Shown: positions 37,448 to 48,345 of the stretch, piece by piece
Numbering within the stretch: the first letter of the stretch is position 1
Layout: each line of letters begins with the position of its first letter
Assembly: GCA_014898425.1 (NCBI GenBank)
Contig: RCSZ01000005.1
Location: 186,001 to 250,000 of the forward strand
Direction of reading: 5' to 3'
Length of the DNA stretch: 64,000 nt
Source of the DNA: Botryotinia globosa
Lineage: Eukaryota; Ascomycota; Leotiomycetes; Helotiales; Sclerotiniaceae
Program-made: the position numbers and the translations under genes
The notes under the pieces: generated by a model
The model's database searches: none
The model's input: the letters and a program-made list of their open reading frames with translations, nothing else
Told to the model about the DNA's origin: nothing

Positions 37448-38700
37448 ATGAGTACTTTTACTTTACTCGCCTTAACGGCGGCTGCTTCAGCGGCTGTTCT
37501 GGAGTTGCCAGTTCATATCGAAGATACATATGTATGTTACACTACCTTGACCTCAAAATAAATACTTACACGATATTGCTCTAGTCGTCGGTAGAATTTG
37601 AAGTTGGCACTCCAGCAAAACCATACAGGTTCTTGTTCGATACCGGATCCACCACTTCCTGGGTCACCGGACGCAACTGCACAGATACTTCGTGTCCCAA
37701 GCTTACCACATTCGTCCGAACTCCATATAATGAGTCGGATTCGTCTACTTCTGTTGATGTGAATCAGTATGCCAGTATTCCATACATTGACGGTGATCTT
37801 CTCGCCGGCTATGTATTCTCCGATGTATTTTCGGATGAAAAAGAAACGTTGAGCTGGAACCAAACTTTCATGGCTGCAGAGCAAAGTAGTTGGCGTTGGA
37901 TCACCGCCGACGGATTTTTCGGCTTGGGATTCTCCTCCATTGCGGAAAATCAGACGAGTTCGCTTGTGGAGACGCTTCTCTGGGAGGACAAACTTGATGA
38001 ATCTCGTTTTGCTCTCTTCTATGGAACGAACCTCAACAACACCGGTGTTCAAGATGGTGTTTTGACTATTGGTGGTAGTCATGAAGATTTGTATGTGGAC
38101 GGAGAGGTAGTATATATGCCTCTCCGCGTGGAAACCCCCTACGAGCTCTGGCGCGCACCCCTCCGCTCCGTCAACGTCCTTGCCGCTCGCGAAAATCAAA
38201 CCGCAACCGTGCACAACGGTAAACTTCCATCGACAAATGCACCTGCAAATACCTATCCTAAGGCTAATACCACCTGGCCCATGTACGGAGACGGAACTAC
38301 CGTCTTCGATACCGGCGCCGGACGCATCTCGATTCCCTCGTCTATGATCGATGCTTTCTATTACAATCTCGGTTGGAATCTCACGAAATTGTATAATGGA
38401 GAAGAGAGGATGCAGTGCGAGCACTTGAATAGCACATGGGCTATTTCTTTCACATTCGGAGAGACTGCTGATGAGAGTAACGATGTGACCTTTTCAGTCA
38501 GGGGCGATGAGTTTTTGACACCGGGCCAACAGTGTATGCCGCCTGTTGATGACAGTGGCGGAAGCACTTTTTCTCTTCTCGGCGCTAATTTCTTGAGAAG
38601 ACATTACTCTGTCTTTGATTTTGGTGGAAATAGGGTGGAAAATTATCAGCCTCGGATCGGATTCGGAAAACTTAAGGAACAGTATGATTATCTTCATTAG
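37448..38700 (+). CDS. Secreted pepsin-like aspartic protease (family A1)
   Basis: The exons 37448-37531 and 37585-38700 give 399 residues. The N-terminus (MSTFTLLALTAAASAA) is a secretion signal of about 16 residues. The two catalytic motifs are FDTGSTTSW (Asp47) and FDTGAGRIS (Asp270). The flap region reads IPYIDGDLLAGY, and ADGFFGLGF is the conserved glycine turn. Several N-glycosylation sequons (NCT, NES, NQT, NTT, NLT, NST) agree with secretion. The intron (37532-37584) is GT-AG with CTTAC before the acceptor. Unusually, the mature-like sequence (SSVEFEVGTP) begins at residue 29, leaving no room for the usual propeptide of about 50 residues. There is no GPI-type tail; it ends KEQYDYLH. 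Extracellular protein breakdown is the likely role. Confidence 0.93.
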
Positions 38701-39892
38701 TATGTGTCGCCATATACAATTTGTTAGAAAGTAGTAATTGTTTAGTGTTGGCAAAAGTGTGCATGTATCTTTTTTAGAAGAATATTAAATAATGTGAAAC
38801 ATTCAGCCGACTGAGTCAATTCAACTTAAGCATGCTTCTCTCCATATATTCTTCCTCGTCGATTTCTAAAATCTCTTAAAATACGCTCTGTTAGCCACCT
38901 GGTTCTAGTAGAGTATACCGAGATAATAATAAACCGACCCGGCTCACATTAAACCATGCCTCTCAGAACACAATACATTCTCAACCAATCTATTCATTCA
39001 AAACACGCATCCATTATCCATCCAAAATTCTCTAACCCTCCCCCCTACACCAGGCCCCTTCTCACCTCTCAACCCCAAGCATTCAACCGCATAAAACCAT
39101 GAAAACACAATCCAACCTCCAACCTCCAAACACTCAATATCTTCACCATCATCAATGACCAAAACCACACAAACATCATTCTCCTATATCTCTTCTCCTC
39201 CTAACATCCTCCAAAACACAAAAGACCCAAACCCATTCCCTAGCACTTCCCGATTGATCCAAGCACACAGAAGCGAGGAAATAGTAAACACAACACAGTT
39301 AATAGTAAGAAGACCTAAAATTCGATACTCGTAAGTGTAGTAGTAATTGCCCAGTACAGTGATTGATATGCCACCGGGAAGTCTGCGAAAGCTTATCACT
39401 TGATGAGTGGCAACAGATCTCATTCTTTGGAGAGATAACATGCATGCTGATACTAGATATTTTGAAAGCATGTATATGTGCAAAATAATCTCAGGCTACA
39501 TTGGTAACATTTGGGTGTGCACTCTAGATATAACCTGACTCTTGTTGATTGATGCCTTCCATTATTTACCGAAATTCGGATGCGGGCAAGATGAAGTAAA
39601 GATGAGGGCGTGCAGAATTACGCATGGAAATGGCAATAGAGATTAGGTAAGGCATTGAGAAAAACATGATGCATAAGAAGTTGAAAATTTGACATATTAG
39701 GTGACGAAATTTGGTGGTTCTAGATGTACATTCATCCATAGATTTCGCTCTATATTTCGTGATTTGCTGGCTAACTTACCTCACAAGATATTTGAATCTT
39801 TACTTACATTATTTAAGTATAGCATGGCGCCGAACTCCATTTCTTGCAGAATTTCAACATCGCCCCGTGACAGCCCCTATCCAGCCACTGAC
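38701..39892. other. Convergent intergenic region
   Basis: This lies between the 3' ends of the protease and the DUF7053-type gene. A minus-strand open frame at 39184-39483 contains one hydrophobic stretch but no promoter-side exon or family signature was found, so it is left uncalled. The + strand from about 38985 to 39240 is unusually C-rich and G-poor. Confidence 0.45.
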
Positions 39893-40583
39893 CTACAATT
39901 CTCCCTTCACCCCATTTTCCACCTCTTCTCCATCCGCACCATTCTCCTTCAAAACTCTCATAAAATCCTTTACCAACTTCTCGTGACTCTCCTGCAAGGT
40001 CGTCTTTATAAATCCCATCAACATTCTACTCGCCCTCACAACCCCCTTCTCCTCGAGCACCAATCTCCCCTGCCCAAGCATTAACGAACTTTCCCCCGGC
40101 CCCGCTTCCCTCACAATCCACGTCGTGACACTATGTACCCCCATTGGCGCATGTGTAATACTAACTAATCCATCTTCGCGATCCTGGAGACTCGATGTAT
40201 AAGTGATTTGATCGGGGACAAACCGTTTTGCCCAGCCGCCTCGCCATCCTCCTCCATTGTCTCCTTCCGCGGCGGACATATCATCTGTTATTTCCCAGAT
40301 TTCACAGGGACACGAAGCGCTTGGTTGGAGGGATGGGGGTTCGGTTTTGAAGAAATCGACGGCAAGGATATGCGTGGGTGGGAGGAGAGTGTGGGCTGTG
40401 ACTAGGGGGTTCAAGCTTATCATTTTCGGATGGTTGTGTAGTAGGGCAAGCACCTGGGCCTTGGGAATGTGCGGAGGAATAGGGGTGAGAGTGAGGGTTT
40501 GGTGGGTTGTTGTGAGAACTGTCCGGTAATGTTAATTGATAAGGGGGTTGTGGCGGGAGGGAGAAGTGATACTTACAAGACAT
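39893..40583 (-). CDS. DUF7053-type fungal protein
   Basis: Exons on the minus strand are 40577-40583 and 40518-39893, giving 210 residues. The first coding exon is only 7 nt (ATG TCT T), with a consensus GTAAGT donor. The acceptor GGACAG at 40519 yields MSFLTTTHQTLTLTPIPPH. The following LALLHNHPKMISLNPLVTAH, then WEITDD, and later YTSSLQDREDGLVSITHAPMGVHS match the fungal-specific DUF7053 layout as I remember it. Helix-rich charged sequence at the C-terminus (HEKLVKDFMRVLKENGADGEE) is lipid-START-like in position, but no activity is known. No signal peptide or membrane segment is seen. Function unknown; possibly a lipid or small-molecule binding protein by fold analogy. Confidence 0.72.
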
Positions 40584-41312
40584 TATGCCACGATGAAATG
40601 GTATTATATTGGGGTTGGGATTAGTAAATTCAATGGTTTATCGTTCGAGCTGAACTAGAAGCTCAAATGAATTTTATTGCAATTGAGATGTGGTTGAGAT
40701 TGACATTTCAGGGTCGATCAAGCAGTTCGTGTTCGCAACGCGGATTGTTTCAAAGGCGAAAGCCAGATAGAGCCACCTCGCTGACGAGGTTGAACCGAGA
40801 CAGTTTTTGGAAGAAAGTTTAACTTACAGTATTGAAGTGGTTGAATGTTCTGTGAAAATGATTTACCTCTGTGATGTTTGATTTAGAAAGATAGAAAGAG
40901 ATGTTGGAAAAGAGCCATCCGGATATCTTAGTTCTTTAACTCAAGGAACAACTCTGAGGCATGTTGTTGACTTCATTTTGGAAATTTTCATGTACAGAAA
41001 CTGCACAAACACCTTGAAATTTCGAGCTTTGGAGTCGAGAAGAAGAGAGTAGTCGCAATTTATAATTCAGAGTAGAATCAGAGTATATATTCTCATTCTT
41101 CTTATTGTAGTTACGAGTCGTAGTAGTATATAGACGACGCTCTACTTTAAGAGTAAATATGTACAGCAATTCGATCTTTTTTCGAGATTCTCAAAATTTC
41201 GTGATAAAGCACGGAGTAATACTTTGCCAATGACCGACCGACATGGTGAGACTATCAAGAGTCACGAGACATTCATCCATTCATCAGTAACCGACCACTA
41301 TTAGAAATAGGC

Positions 41313-41346
41313 GAATTATATAATCTTAAGATTGATTATATAATTC
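41313..41346. repeat. Perfect 13-bp inverted repeat with palindromic centre
   Basis: Arms GAATTATATAATC and GATTATATAATTC flank TTAAGATT. The centre AATCTTAAGATT is itself a palindrome. It lies at the left end of the AT-rich block. Confidence 0.9.
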
Positions 41347-41570
41347 TATATTATCATATTTTTTGAGTGTTATAAAATATTATATCAAGATTATATATAT
41401 ATATATTGAACCAATCAAACTATTAGGATGAACAAAAGTGAATCATTTTTGAAAAAAGTTTTTGAAAGGTTTTGATTTTCAATTTAGTATATAATTAGAT
41501 TTAAAAGTTAGATGTTAATTATGTAATTTATATAATAATTTTTTTTTCTAAAATAACTTCAAATTAGCTT

Positions 41571-41610
41571 TTTATAGGAATTTATAGGAATTTATAGGAA
41601 TTTATAGGAA
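41571..41610 (+). repeat. 10-bp tandem repeat (TTTATAGGAA)4
   Basis: Four perfect 10-bp units, then a partial unit TTTAGGA, inside the AT-rich block. Confidence 0.95.
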
Positions 41611-43441
41611 TTTAGGATTAGTTATATATATAATACAATTTGATTAATATTATATATTATATGTTATATTTGAGTAACGAACATGCGATATTATATATTA
41701 TCAAATCGCTCAACCCTACCGACCACCTACTTTCCCACTCCCACTTTATCCCCCAGGTGGAGTCCCCACAACCATAACACGAGCTCTTTCCAGCTTTGCA
41801 TATTGTTTATGGAGCTGAGATACTCGCGTGTACTGTGTATATCTCTGCCAACGACCTGACATGGAAATTCTACGGTAAAAGTTCTGCATTATCTGTAAAG
41901 CTCCATCTACATGTAACGCTGCCCGCCCCCCCAAATCGCATTTCTTGCATTTTCGAGAGAAGCAAATAATGATCAGCTGCAATATGCTGTGTTGTGTTGA
42001 GCCTTGAGTATCACGACTCTCGAGTGCTTGCTTAGGACTCAGAAGCTTGGGTGGCCAACACTGATCGACGCGAGCGTTCCTTCCAACAACTGTACCTGTT
42101 GCCGCTGTGCCCCTGTTGTATACCAGTACAAACCGAACAATCTCCTGATGGGAAAAGAAAAGAAAAGAAGAGCATATCTAATATCTATCTCGTCAAGACT
42201 CAAGAGCCACCCACCACTCGATCCACTACTCGCAATCATCTCCGAAGTGAGGGAATCGAGACTTCTTCTACTTGTACGGACGTAACTAGACCAGGAAATT
42301 TCGACCATCCTGCTGACAAGAAGGTCGTCCAATTTTGCAAATGAAGCAATCACAGTATCTTAAAGGTACTGTGAAACTAAAATCAATTACCGTTGCCGCA
42401 ACCATCCCTCGTATCCACCACGGAACAGACTCCCCAAAACAGCACACCTCTGTATTTCTGTCCTCTCACACCCATACCTCGGCTTTCCTCGAAATTCGGA
42501 TCATCTCACCGTCTTCACTATCTAATTCGTGATTCGCCGTTTTCTCCCATTCTTTATATTCAATACCAATCTAGACACTTTAGCGAAACAAAGTACGAGG
42601 ACCCACCACCCCTTCATTCGACGGAAAAACTTTCTCCAGGAATTTAGAATTTCGAAGAACGGATATCATGGCACAACTGACAAGCTTTTTTATTGCTTGT
42701 TGACCTGGATTGAATCGTTAGATCTGAAAATTTTCTAGGCATCCGGGTATGGCTTGTGAGGCTTTAAGTTAAACGCCAGGAATAATGAGCCACTACCGTC
42801 ATTAAGTGTTTTGACGGTGATCTTTGGGATCCTTGTAATGCTTGTTTCCTTATAGTCTTACGTCTCTCACTACTCCTCCAAAAAGGTAGAACATATAGGC
42901 TATATGCATGATACCAATAGAAAATCTACAACTGTTCCGGAAAAGAACTTTTCAGAAACGACATAGTTGTTTCGGGCCATGTGTTCGGGTAGAGTAGCTC
43001 GAATACCAAGTAAACAACGGACAAGCTTTAAAAACTAGTCTTCCCCGAATCCCCAATCTCTCCATAAAAATGGAAGGATCCACCAACATAATTTTCGGCC
43101 CAGTTTTTCAAAACAACAAAATCGGTCGACAAGTTGGCGCGCAGATGAGATACTCTGACAAGCGCCGATCAAAGTCCCCTCTAGGTGGAAGGTGTTGTAT
43201 TGCTTATGCACTCCCATGCTCAGAGATCGTCGTTCATACCGCATTCCTCGTGTGAGACTGATGGGGCCCTGGGAAGGCGTTATGCCTGCATCCCATTTGA
43301 TGGTTTCCAAAGGAATCTCACTGATGATCAGTACCAGTGTCGTCAATCTTGAAGACGGCAAGCTTCACTCTTCGAATCATATCAAGTTGATATAATTGAG
43401 AGACACTGGTAACCATTGAGATCTCGATCAGCTATCAAATG

Positions 43442-43447
43442 GCGGGG
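43442..43447 (+). promoter_or_regulatory. CreA-like site GCGGGG
   Basis: It matches the CreA/Mig1 consensus SYGGRG (GCGGGG form), about 370 bp upstream of the sugar transporter ATG. Six-base matches also occur by chance. Confidence 0.4.
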
Positions 43448-43501
43448 AAAGAACAACCCCAAGGTCTTTGCAACCCATCAAACCCATTTGGCAAGGACAT
43501 T

Positions 43502-43507
43502 CCCCGG
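43502..43507 (-). promoter_or_regulatory. CreA-like site CCCCGG (minus strand CCGGGG)
   Basis: A second SYGGRG match, on the other strand, about 310 bp upstream of the transporter ATG and 55 bp from the first. Confidence 0.4.
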
Positions 43508-43654
43508 GATGATTGACATTCGAAGGTAAAACTTGGGAGGATCCATAACCAGAATTCGGCCCTTCTCTTTCAATCCACTTGCTTTATCTCCAGATTCCAT
43601 AATTCCAACAGTTTTCATGCTCCATTATTACCCCAACCCTACACTTTCTTTTTC

Positions 43655-43662
43655 TATATAAG
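43655..43662 (+). promoter_or_regulatory. TATA box of the sugar transporter
   Basis: TATATAAG after a pyrimidine-rich run, 153 bp upstream of the ATG. Confidence 0.6.
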
Positions 43663-43814
43663 TCTTTGTGTCGATCACCAAGATACTGGCTGTTCCTTTC
43701 TTCCCTATCAATTCCAGTCCTGCCTTGAAGAAGGCCGACTTCTATTTTACTGTGTACTACACCTCTACTGTCAACATAAGAACAGGTTTAGTTGCCTGAT
43801 CACCAATAAACAAG

Positions 43815-45540
43815 ATGATGATCGGTAATGTCTACTTCATCGCGGCCGTGGCCGTGGTGGGTGGTGCTCTATTCGGTTTCGATATCTCGTCTATGTCCGC
43901 TATCATCTCAACTGAGGCGTATTTGTGTTACTTCGATCAAGGAGGAATCGTTAATGGAAAATGTACTGGACCATCCCCAGATGTTCAAGGTATGAAAAGA
44001 TTCCTGCTCTAAAAGCCATCGCAACGAAGACTAATTTGATATAGGTGGTATCACCGCCTCTATGCCTGCTGGAAGTTGGCTTGGAGCTTTATTGTCCGGT
44101 TACATCTCAGATATTCTTGGTAGAAAGAGAGCCATTCAAATTGGTTCCGTCATCTGGTAAATATTCCCAACTTTGATGTCTTCCATGAATAGCTCGCTAA
44201 CAAGCATCCACAGGATTCTTGGCTCCATCATCGTCTGCGCTGCCCAAAACATTCCTATGCTTATCGTCGGACGTATTATCAACGGTCTCTCGGTCGGAAT
44301 CTGCTCCGCTCAAGTTCCCGTCTATATCACCGAGATTGCACCACCATCTAAGCGTGGAAGACTTGTCGGTTGCCAACAATGGGCTATCACCTGGGGTATC
44401 CTCATCATGTTCTACATCTGCTATGGGTGCTCCTTCCTCAAAGGAACGTCTGCTTTCCGTATTCCATGGGGTCTTCAAATGATTCCAGCTGTCTTCCTCT
44501 TCTTCGCTCTTTTCTTCTTGCCAGAATCCCCACGTTGGCTCGCTAGAAAAGACAGATGGGAAGAAGCTCACCAAGTTTTGTCTCTTGTCCATGGCCACGG
44601 TGACCCCAACTCCCCATTCGTCGCTAAGGAATTGGCCGAAATTAGAGAAGTTGTTGAGTTCGAGAGAGCCAACGCTGACGTCACTTATATGGAGTTGTTC
44701 AAGCCAGATATGATTAACCGAACACACATTGGCATCTTCACTCAAATATGGTCTCAACTTACCGGCATGAACGTCATGATGTACTACATTACTTACATTT
44801 TCACCATGGCTGGTTTGGGTAGCAACGTTCTCTTGCCTTCCTCGATTCAATTCATCATCAATGTCGTCATGACAGTTCCTGGATTGATCTGGGTTGACAA
44901 ATTGGGTCGTCGTCCCGTCCTTTTGTTCGGATCCTGCTTGATGATGCTTTGGCTTTTCATCAACGCTGGTCTATTGGCTACTTATGGAACCGTTCCATAC
45001 AAGGGACAATTCTCCAGTGCCGCTGAATCCATCTCTATCACCGGAGCACCATCCAAGGCTGTTATTGCTTGCACATACCTTTTCGTCGCATCATATGCAC
45101 CAACATGGGGTCCAGTCTCCTGGATATACCCACCTGAGCTGTACCCTCTCCGTATTCGTGGAAAGGCTGTCGCTCTTTCTACCTCTGCTAACTGGGCTTT
45201 CAACTTCGCTCTTGCATACTTCGTCCCACCTGCGTTTGCCAACATTAGATGGAAGGTTTACCTCGTTTTTGGAATCTTCTGTGTTGCCATGACCCTACAC
45301 GTCTTCTTTGTCTTCCCAGAAACTAGTCAGAAGCCTCTTGAGGAGGTCGAGGAGATCTTCGATTACTCAAAGCCTGGAAGCATCAAGTTCTTGGGTACTC
45401 CAGCCTGGAAGACAGGTGTTGATAAGAGAGCAGGCCGTTTGGAGAGAGGAGAGTATGATGCTGAGGATAAACTTGGTCCTAGTGTTGCTCATCATGACGG
45501 TGTTACAGCTGTTAATGAGACTTCCAAGTCTGAGTTGTAG
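43815..45540 (+). CDS. MFS hexose transporter-like protein (sugar porter family)
   Basis: This is a plasma-membrane proton-coupled sugar uptake carrier, most like fungal high-affinity glucose transporters. The exons 43815-43989, 44045-44156 and 44214-45540 give 537 residues with about twelve membrane segments. Sugar-porter signatures are all present: GGALFGFDISSMSA in TM1, SDILGRKRA in loop 2-3, VPVYITEIAPPSKRG after TM4, FLPESPRWLARK before the central loop, QLTGMNVMMYY in TM7, DKLGRRPVLL in loop 8-9, and PETSQKPLEEVEEIF after TM12. Both introns are GT-AG and restore frame (DVQ-GGITASM and SVIW-ILGS). Codon choice favours C-ending codons (ATC, TTC, GTC, CTC) more than the neighbours, suggesting strong expression. 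Two CreA-like sites and a TATA box lie upstream. The exact sugar cannot be told. Confidence 0.94.
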
Positions 45541-46176
45541 ACTAGAATTGAACAAAACAGTAGAATAAGTGGATGAGATATACAGGAGAAGGAGAGTCTG
45601 GAGGTGCTAGCCGAAATAAGGCATGATTTAATGATGGTGTAAGATTCATAAGTGGATGTTTGGGCATTGGTAGATCGCTACCTCTTTGCTCGCTAATTGA
45701 GAATCATGTGGACTGACGGATGTATGAAAATGAAAAGACGGATGTTAATGATAGGATCTTATGTAAAGGAAAAGATGAATAGGAGGAGCATTGATACCCA
45801 GATATATATGAAATTAAATATCAGAAGATTTTTCTCAACACCTTTTGGTTTCCCTTGGTGCAACTGTAGATGTTTGAGACTGAATGTGTCGGGTAGCTAG
45901 ATATTTGGATTGAGTTTAGTAGAGGAAGATTGTAGCCATGCAGGAACAGATCGATCTGGGTGGTGGTGAACCTGTTTCATGTTTATCTTTTGTGGATGAG
46001 ATGAGTAAATGAAGGATGTCAATCAGTCTAGATTCGTTCCACGGAGTAGACTTAGGTACGTAGCTACCTACATAAAGTAAGTTTAGCATATAACGAACAC
46101 ACCCATCGAGAACTCAATTAAGTGAACTTGACTTAACTTGATTGGAATTAGCATTGGGATGAGAAAGAAGGATTTG

Positions 46177-46207
<31 letters not shown>

Positions 46208-46210
46208 AAA
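46177..46210 (+). repeat. (AAAG)n microsatellite, about 8 units
   Basis: A nearly perfect tetranucleotide run in the 3' flank of the transporter gene. Confidence 0.9.
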
Positions 46211-46444
46211 CGGAATTATGGCAACTTTTCATGGAGAGGGATGGAGAGGGGGTTATTGATTACTTTCACCTTTTCAGTTTTAGTTTGGAAATGAAGATAA
46301 GATGGAGATGGAGATCGAGGGAGAACTATGCCAATAAAGTGATATAAGAAAGATTTGGTGAGTTAAAGAAAATAGGTTTGTAATTGTGGATGAATTGATG
46401 GGGGCTTGTGTGATGGGACTTGATTGACGGAAATAGGTATGGAT

Positions 46445-46466
46445 GGATTTGGATTTGGATTTGGAT
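46445..46466 (+). repeat. (GGATTT)3 repeat
   Basis: Three perfect GGATTT units and a partial fourth. Confidence 0.85.
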
Positions 46467-47719
46467 GTGTAAAGCGGGGATATGTTCCTATGGAAGAAAC
46501 CTATGGGAGAAACATGCAAGCTCTAGGATTACATGAGTGAGTCAGATTGTTTGGCTGGTTGGGTTTGAAGAAATAAAGGTTCTTAGTTTCGAAATTGATG
46601 AGTGAGTATAGGTAGGTGTGTGATATTGAGAACCCAAAGTATTGTGTGGAAAGAAAGAATTCCTCGACTTTGGAAATGTTCGTTTTTACTGGTTCTTGGC
46701 TTTTGTTTATATTCGACAGATGTTATTGAAGGGATTCATCGTCCTGCGTGTATACTAGCTAGGTAGCACTAGGTAGGTAGTTATTAAGAGATATGTCTTC
46801 TCGATTCCGTAGGTTTCAGACGATCCATAGGCATTACAATGCAAGCCTCTGTATACTACCAATTGATAGTAAAATGAAGTAAAGACTAGGCTGATGTAGC
46901 ATGAGCAAAATCACGAATGTGTATAGGATTGAGTTGGAGAATGAAGATATTAATATTTTCGAACATATTAGTTGATACTATTCAGAAGCTATCATTAGTA
47001 ACGGCAAGAGAGAAAGTTGAATCATTTGCTGTTCTAGACATTAGCTTCAGTATTGCATTCGGTAGATACAACATTAGATCTCCTATCTCCAATGTATCGA
47101 GTCTAGCCGATCGAAAAACTCAATCCGAACGTACCGTCGTTAGATTGATGACATCTGGCGGGCTATACGATTGACTCACAGTAACTTACCTAAAGCTTCC
47201 AGGAAGATCTACCACTCCTCGATGATGATCACTTACATCTTACTCAAACTAAGAAAGCTGGTACGGGAAATGCTGACCAACTGCAATTCGAGGAATATTC
47301 ACAACTTCGAAACTTCGGCAAGATCAAAAGGCCAGACTGTAGTTTAACACTCGGAAATTTTCAGTTTTCGAAGCTAGTTATAGCATCTAGTGAATGATTG
47401 TTGCACATCTGATAATCTCTTCAAGTCACAGGAGTCTTCATTTCCGATCTAGACCACTACGAAGCCAAGAAAAGAAATTTTCAAATATTGAAACGTTAAT
47501 ATCGCGTCATTCACATGATTACATTGCGCATGTGTCCAATTGCAGGTAGAAAATTGTCCTCAATGAGGACAATTAGGACGAAAATTTTCGAGGTAGAAGA
47601 TTAGTTCCAGACTAGCTCGATACCAAAATTCAGAATGCTGTAAATGCTAACCATTTTGGGTTACCAAGATCTACAAAGCTACCCGATGTCTACCCCTAAG
47701 TCTCGCTTAGCGTCCTGTA

Positions 47720-48051
47720 CAGTCAGACCTGGCTATAAGGGCCTAAAAATTTCGAGGCCTAAATGCCTGTATATAGGGGTTTCCTATATATAAAATTTCA
47801 AACTCAGTATTTAGTTTTGTTTTATACCTTTAGCCTCCCCATTTTCATTAAATTTATCATATAATAAGCTAAAGCTTAAACCACTACCACCAATTTTATA
47901 AAAGCATTAGGAAAATTAAAACCATATACTCTTATATAAAGGTATACTCGTATAAATCAAATTTACTTTATAAATTTTTTGAAGATTTAAAAATATACCT
48001 ATATAAAGGGGATAACTGTATGACATGTGCCCATATAGCCAGATCTAACTA
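47720..48051. mobile_element. Pogo/Tc1-like MITE, 332 bp, TA target duplication
   Basis: The left end, CAGTCAGACCTGGCTATAAG and on to GGGC, is mirrored at the right end. The reverse complement there reads TAGTTAGATCTGGCTATATG then GGGC, so 19 of the first 23 bases agree. A TA lies directly outside each end (47718-47719 and 48052-48053), the target site of Tc1/mariner/pogo transposons. The interior is AT-rich and non-coding, with a TATATAGG/CCTATATA hairpin near 47768-47788, so it is non-autonomous. Three of the four mismatches are C in the left copy and T in the right, as RIP would leave. The family link is by TIR style (CAGT...CC...GCTATAA), not by a transposase. Confidence 0.8.
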
Positions 48052-48121
48052 TAATCTTCTCCCCTGCAGTCTTTATAACAGCAATTCATTTTTTTAGTGG
48101 AAAACTAGACCACGATTTAGG

Positions 48122-48129
48122 TATATAAG
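48122..48129 (+). promoter_or_regulatory. TATA box of the RING-H2 gene
   Basis: TATATAAG, 217 bp upstream of the ATG at 48346 and only 71 bp past the right end of the MITE. Confidence 0.5.
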
Positions 48130-48345
48130 TTCTGATTTTTCCTCAACTCCTAGATTCTATTTTCTTTCCAGACATATCACATTTCACATAGGATAACTTC
48201 AAAACATAACTTCAAGCTTCTCTTCTCAATCCAATTGACCAAGATCACTCCAAGTCATTCTTATACTTTAAAGATTACCTTCGCCGCCTTATTATTTTCA
48301 GTCAACTTTATTGAGAACCTACCTTTTCAAACGCCACACAGAATC

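Larger units (their letters stand above)
41299..41717. mobile_element. Possible degraded mobile-element relic, AT-rich
   Basis: About 420 bp of extreme AT composition with abrupt borders. The 9-base word ACCGACCAC occurs immediately on both sides (41290-41298 and 41718-41726), as a target-site duplication would. There is no open frame. Terminal inverted repeats are not convincing (only a GCGA-containing patch near each end agrees), so the nature of the element is unresolved. Confidence 0.35.
40584..43814. other. Intergenic with an AT-rich relic block and the transporter promoter
   Basis: The left part is the promoter of the DUF7053-type gene. The middle holds a strongly AT-rich block (41299-41717, described separately). 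The right part, about 43400-43814, is the promoter and leader of the sugar transporter. The open frames in 42000-43400 have no family character. Confidence 0.55.
45541..48345. other. Intergenic with microsatellites and a MITE
   Basis: No gene is supportable between the transporter and the RING-H2 gene. It contains (AAAG)n and (GGATTT)n repeats in the transporter 3' flank and a 332-bp MITE at 47720-48051. The last 290 bp form the RING-H2 promoter and leader. Confidence 0.6.

Noticed and set aside
39184..39483. Minus-strand frame with one membrane-like segment
   Set aside because: No plausible upstream exon, no family, and a location between convergent genes. Transcript data could revive it.
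44197..44850. 217-codon minus-strand frame inside the sugar transporter
   Set aside because: Antisense shadow of a gene with strong codon bias; no family resemblance.
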